A stretch of 64,000 nt of DNA from Cellulomonas sp. (lineage in GTDB: Bacteria > Actinomycetota > Actinomycetes > Actinomycetales > Cellulomonadaceae), in NCBI RefSeq assembly GCF_017744555.1, contig NZ_JAGIBD010000012.1, positions 1 to 64,000 on the forward strand. Direction: 5' to 3'. Made by a program: the position numbers and the translations under genes. Shown here piece after piece: positions 62,425 through 64,000 of this stretch (its first letter is position 1; every line of letters starts with the position of its first letter). Under the pieces are notes generated by a model, which saw nothing but the letters and a program-made list of their open reading frames with translations, searched no databases and was not told the origin of the DNA.

Positions 62425-64000
62425 TCAGCTGCTGCGCAGCTGGTTCCACGCCTCCCGGCGGGCGGCCTGCTCCACCGGGTCGGGGACGGGCAGCGACGCG
62501 AGCAGCCGCTGCGTGTACGGGTGCTGCGGTGCGCCGAGCACCTGGTCGCCCGTGCCCTCCTCGACGAGCACGCCGCGATGCAGCACCGCGATGCGGTCGG
62601 CGAGCAGGTCGACGACCGCGAGGTCGTGGCTGATGAACAGGCACGCGAAGCCGAGCTCGGCCTGCAGCCGCGCGAACAGGTCGAGCACGCGCGCCTGCAC
62701 CGACACGTCCAGGGCCGACGTCGGCTCGTCGGCGATGAGCAGCTCCGGGTCGAGCGCGAGCGCCCGGGCGAGCGACGCGCGCTGGCGCTGACCGCCGGAC
62801 AGCTCGTGCGGGAACCGGTCGCCGTACGCGGCGGGCAGCTGGACGGCCTCCATGAGCTCGTCGACGCGGGCTCGGGCGTCGTGCGGGTCGGCCGCGACGC
62901 CGTGGACGACGAGCGGCTCGGCGACGCACTGCGCGATCGTGAGCAGCGGGTTGAAGCTCGTCGCCGGGTCCTGGAACACGAACCCGATGCGCTTGCGCAC
63001 CGGCCGGAACGTCCGCTCCTTGACGCCGCGCATCTCGACGCCGAGCACCTGCAGCGATCCGTCGGTGATCGGCGTGAGACCGGCGATGGCCCGGCCGATC
63101 GTCGTCTTGCCGCTGCCCGACTCCCCGACCAGGCCGAGGACCTCGCCGGGCCGGATCACGAGGTCGACGCCGTCGACCGCCGTGAACCCGGGCTGCCGGA
63201 GGCGACCGGGGTACACGATCCGCAGGTCCTTCGCCTCGACCACCGGGGTGGCCGTCGGGTCGACCGCGGGCGTCGCGAACGCGGCGCTCGTGCCGTCCAC
63301 GTCGAGCGGCTCGTGCGTGCGCAGCCGGGTGCCGCCGACGCGCGGGACCGCGTCGAGCAGCGCGCGCGTGTACGGGTGCTCCGGGGACTCGAAGAGCGTG
63401 CGGACGTCCGCCTGCTCGACGATCTCGCCGTCGTACATGACGGCCACCCGGTCGGCCAGGTCGGCCACGACGCCCATGTTGTGGGTGATGATCACGACCG
63501 ACGAGCCGAACTCCTGCGGCAGGCGCCGCAGCAGCTCGAGGATCTCGGCCTGGACCGTGACGTCGAGGGCCGTGGTCGGCTCGTCCGCGATGATCAGGCC
63601 GGGGTTGAGCGAGACCGCCTGCGCGATGACGATGCGCTGCTTCTGCCCTCCCGAGAACTGGTGCGGGTAGTAGTCGACGCGGTGCTCGGCGTCGGGGATC
63701 CCGACCCGGCGCAGCACGTCGACCGCCTTCGCCTTGGCCTCGGCGCGCGACATCCGCGTGTGCGACCGCAGGCCCTCGATGATCTGCCAGCCCACCGGGA
63801 ACACCGGGTTGAGCACGCTCGACGGCTCCTGGAACACCATCGCGGCGTCCCGCCCGCGCACGTCGCGCAGGGCCGAGCCCTTGAGCTTCGTGACGTCGAG
63901 CTGCTCCGAGCCGTCCCGGTGCGAGAGCAGCACGGCGCCCTCGGTCGTCGCGGTCGACGGGAGCAGGCCGAGGATCGTGCGGGCCGTGACCGTCTTGCCG
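62425..64000 (-). CDS. oligopeptide ABC transporter ATP-binding protein, DppD-DppF fused (partial, 5' end cut by window)
   Basis: 525 codons seen, open to the window edge; the visible frame begins inside the Walker A of the first ATPase (GKT). The first domain retains HQFSGGQKQR and LIIADEPTTALD, the second has a full GESGSGKTT, ELSGGQRQR and LLIADEPTSALD. The HPYTRALL and HPYTQRLL ends mark each half as an oligopeptide/nickel-type ATPase. It would power a peptide importer whose permease and binding protein are outside the window. Confidence 0.93.
   Translation of the reverse strand, partial: GKTVTARTILGLLPSTATTEGAVLLSHRDGSEQLDVTKLKGSALRDVRGRDAAMVFQEPSSVLNPVFPVGWQIIEGLRSHTRMSRAEAKAKAVDVLRRVGIPDAEHRVDYYPHQFSGGQKQRIVIAQAVSLNPGLIIADEPTTALDVTVQAEILELLRRLPQEFGSSVVIITHNMGVVADLADRVAVMYDGEIVEQADVRTLFESPEHPYTRALLDAVPRVGGTRLRTHEPLDVDGTSAAFATPAVDPTATPVVEAKDLRIVYPGRLRQPGFTAVDGVDLVIRPGEVLGLVGESGSGKTTIGRAIAGLTPITDGSLQVLGVEMRGVKERTFRPVRKRIGFVFQDPATSFNPLLTIAQCVAEPLVVHGVAADPHDARARVDELMEAVQLPAAYGDRFPHELSGGQRQRASLARALALDPELLIADEPTSALDVSVQARVLDLFARLQAELGFACLFISHDLAVVDLLADRIAVLHRGVLVEEGTGDQVLGAPQHPYTQRLLASLPVPDPVEQAARREAWNQLRSS

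Overview
The window is a 64 kb stretch of a high-GC actinobacterial chromosome, very probably Cellulomonas or a close relative. The evidence is a CenA-like secreted endoglucanase (CBM2, Pro-Thr linker, GH6), a second secreted Pro-Thr-linker protein, a BldC-type regulator, a DUF3073 gene next to purF-purM, DUF3151 and DUF3618 genes, and promoters that place a TANNNT box 6-8 nt before start codons lacking a Shine-Dalgarno. I see no insertion sequence, prophage, CRISPR array or rRNA operon. Almost all of the window reads as stable chromosomal core and near-core.

Layout. 0-5.5 kb: a secreted repeat protein (cut by the window start), class II aldolase fba, and a partner-switching module in which a PAS-GAF-PP2C-HATPase protein sits between two STAS genes. 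5.6-13 kb: DUF3151, purA, an MFS exporter divergent from an ArsR-like regulator across a four-copy 14-bp iteron array, purD, a P-loop kinase and purC. 13-17 kb: an Fe-siderophore ABC importer behind a DtxR/IdeR box. 17-21.7 kb: a NUC1-type endonuclease, an amidohydrolase, purS-purQ and a double GNAT protein. 21.8-30.2 kb: a sulfur region with three SAM-sensing riboswitches. One precedes two flavin monooxygenases and a DUF1684 gene; two lie back to back between rhodanese-metZ and a class V aminotransferase. 30-45 kb: a DUF2510 membrane protein, a GNAT, a htdX/fabG4/fadA2-like lipid operon divergent from TetR-acyl-CoA oxidase, several small enzymes, a DUF2599 lipoprotein and purL. 45.7-48.3 kb: a trypsin-like protease with a Thr-x4-Asp repeat tail, followed directly by a graspetide-type ATP-grasp ligase. 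48.4-57.5 kb: rsgA, GH6 endoglucanase, small purF-linked genes, purF-purM, DUF3073, bldC and three small membrane-protein genes. 57.6-64 kb: tRNA-Phe, tRNA-Asp and tRNA-Glu, a minimal zinc metalloprotease, an F420-type oxidoreductase, surE-galE, a PfkB kinase and an oligopeptide ABC ATPase cut by the window end.

How the genes work together. Eight de novo purine genes (purA, D, C, S, Q, L, F, M) are spread over 48 kb and interleaved with unrelated loci. Sulfur metabolism is tied together by SAM riboswitches of two structural types, at least two of which overlap the ribosome binding site. Iron uptake carries a DtxR box sitting on its start codon.

The most novel candidate is the 45.8-48.3 kb pair. 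The protease has no visible signal peptide, keeps its His-Asp-Ser triad, and ends in a tail with 13 Thr/Asp pairs at a constant five-residue spacing. The adjacent MvdD-like ATP-grasp ligase belongs to a group whose known members form ester or amide links between Ser/Thr/Lys and Asp/Glu side chains. I propose that the tail is the substrate of the ligase; this is inference.
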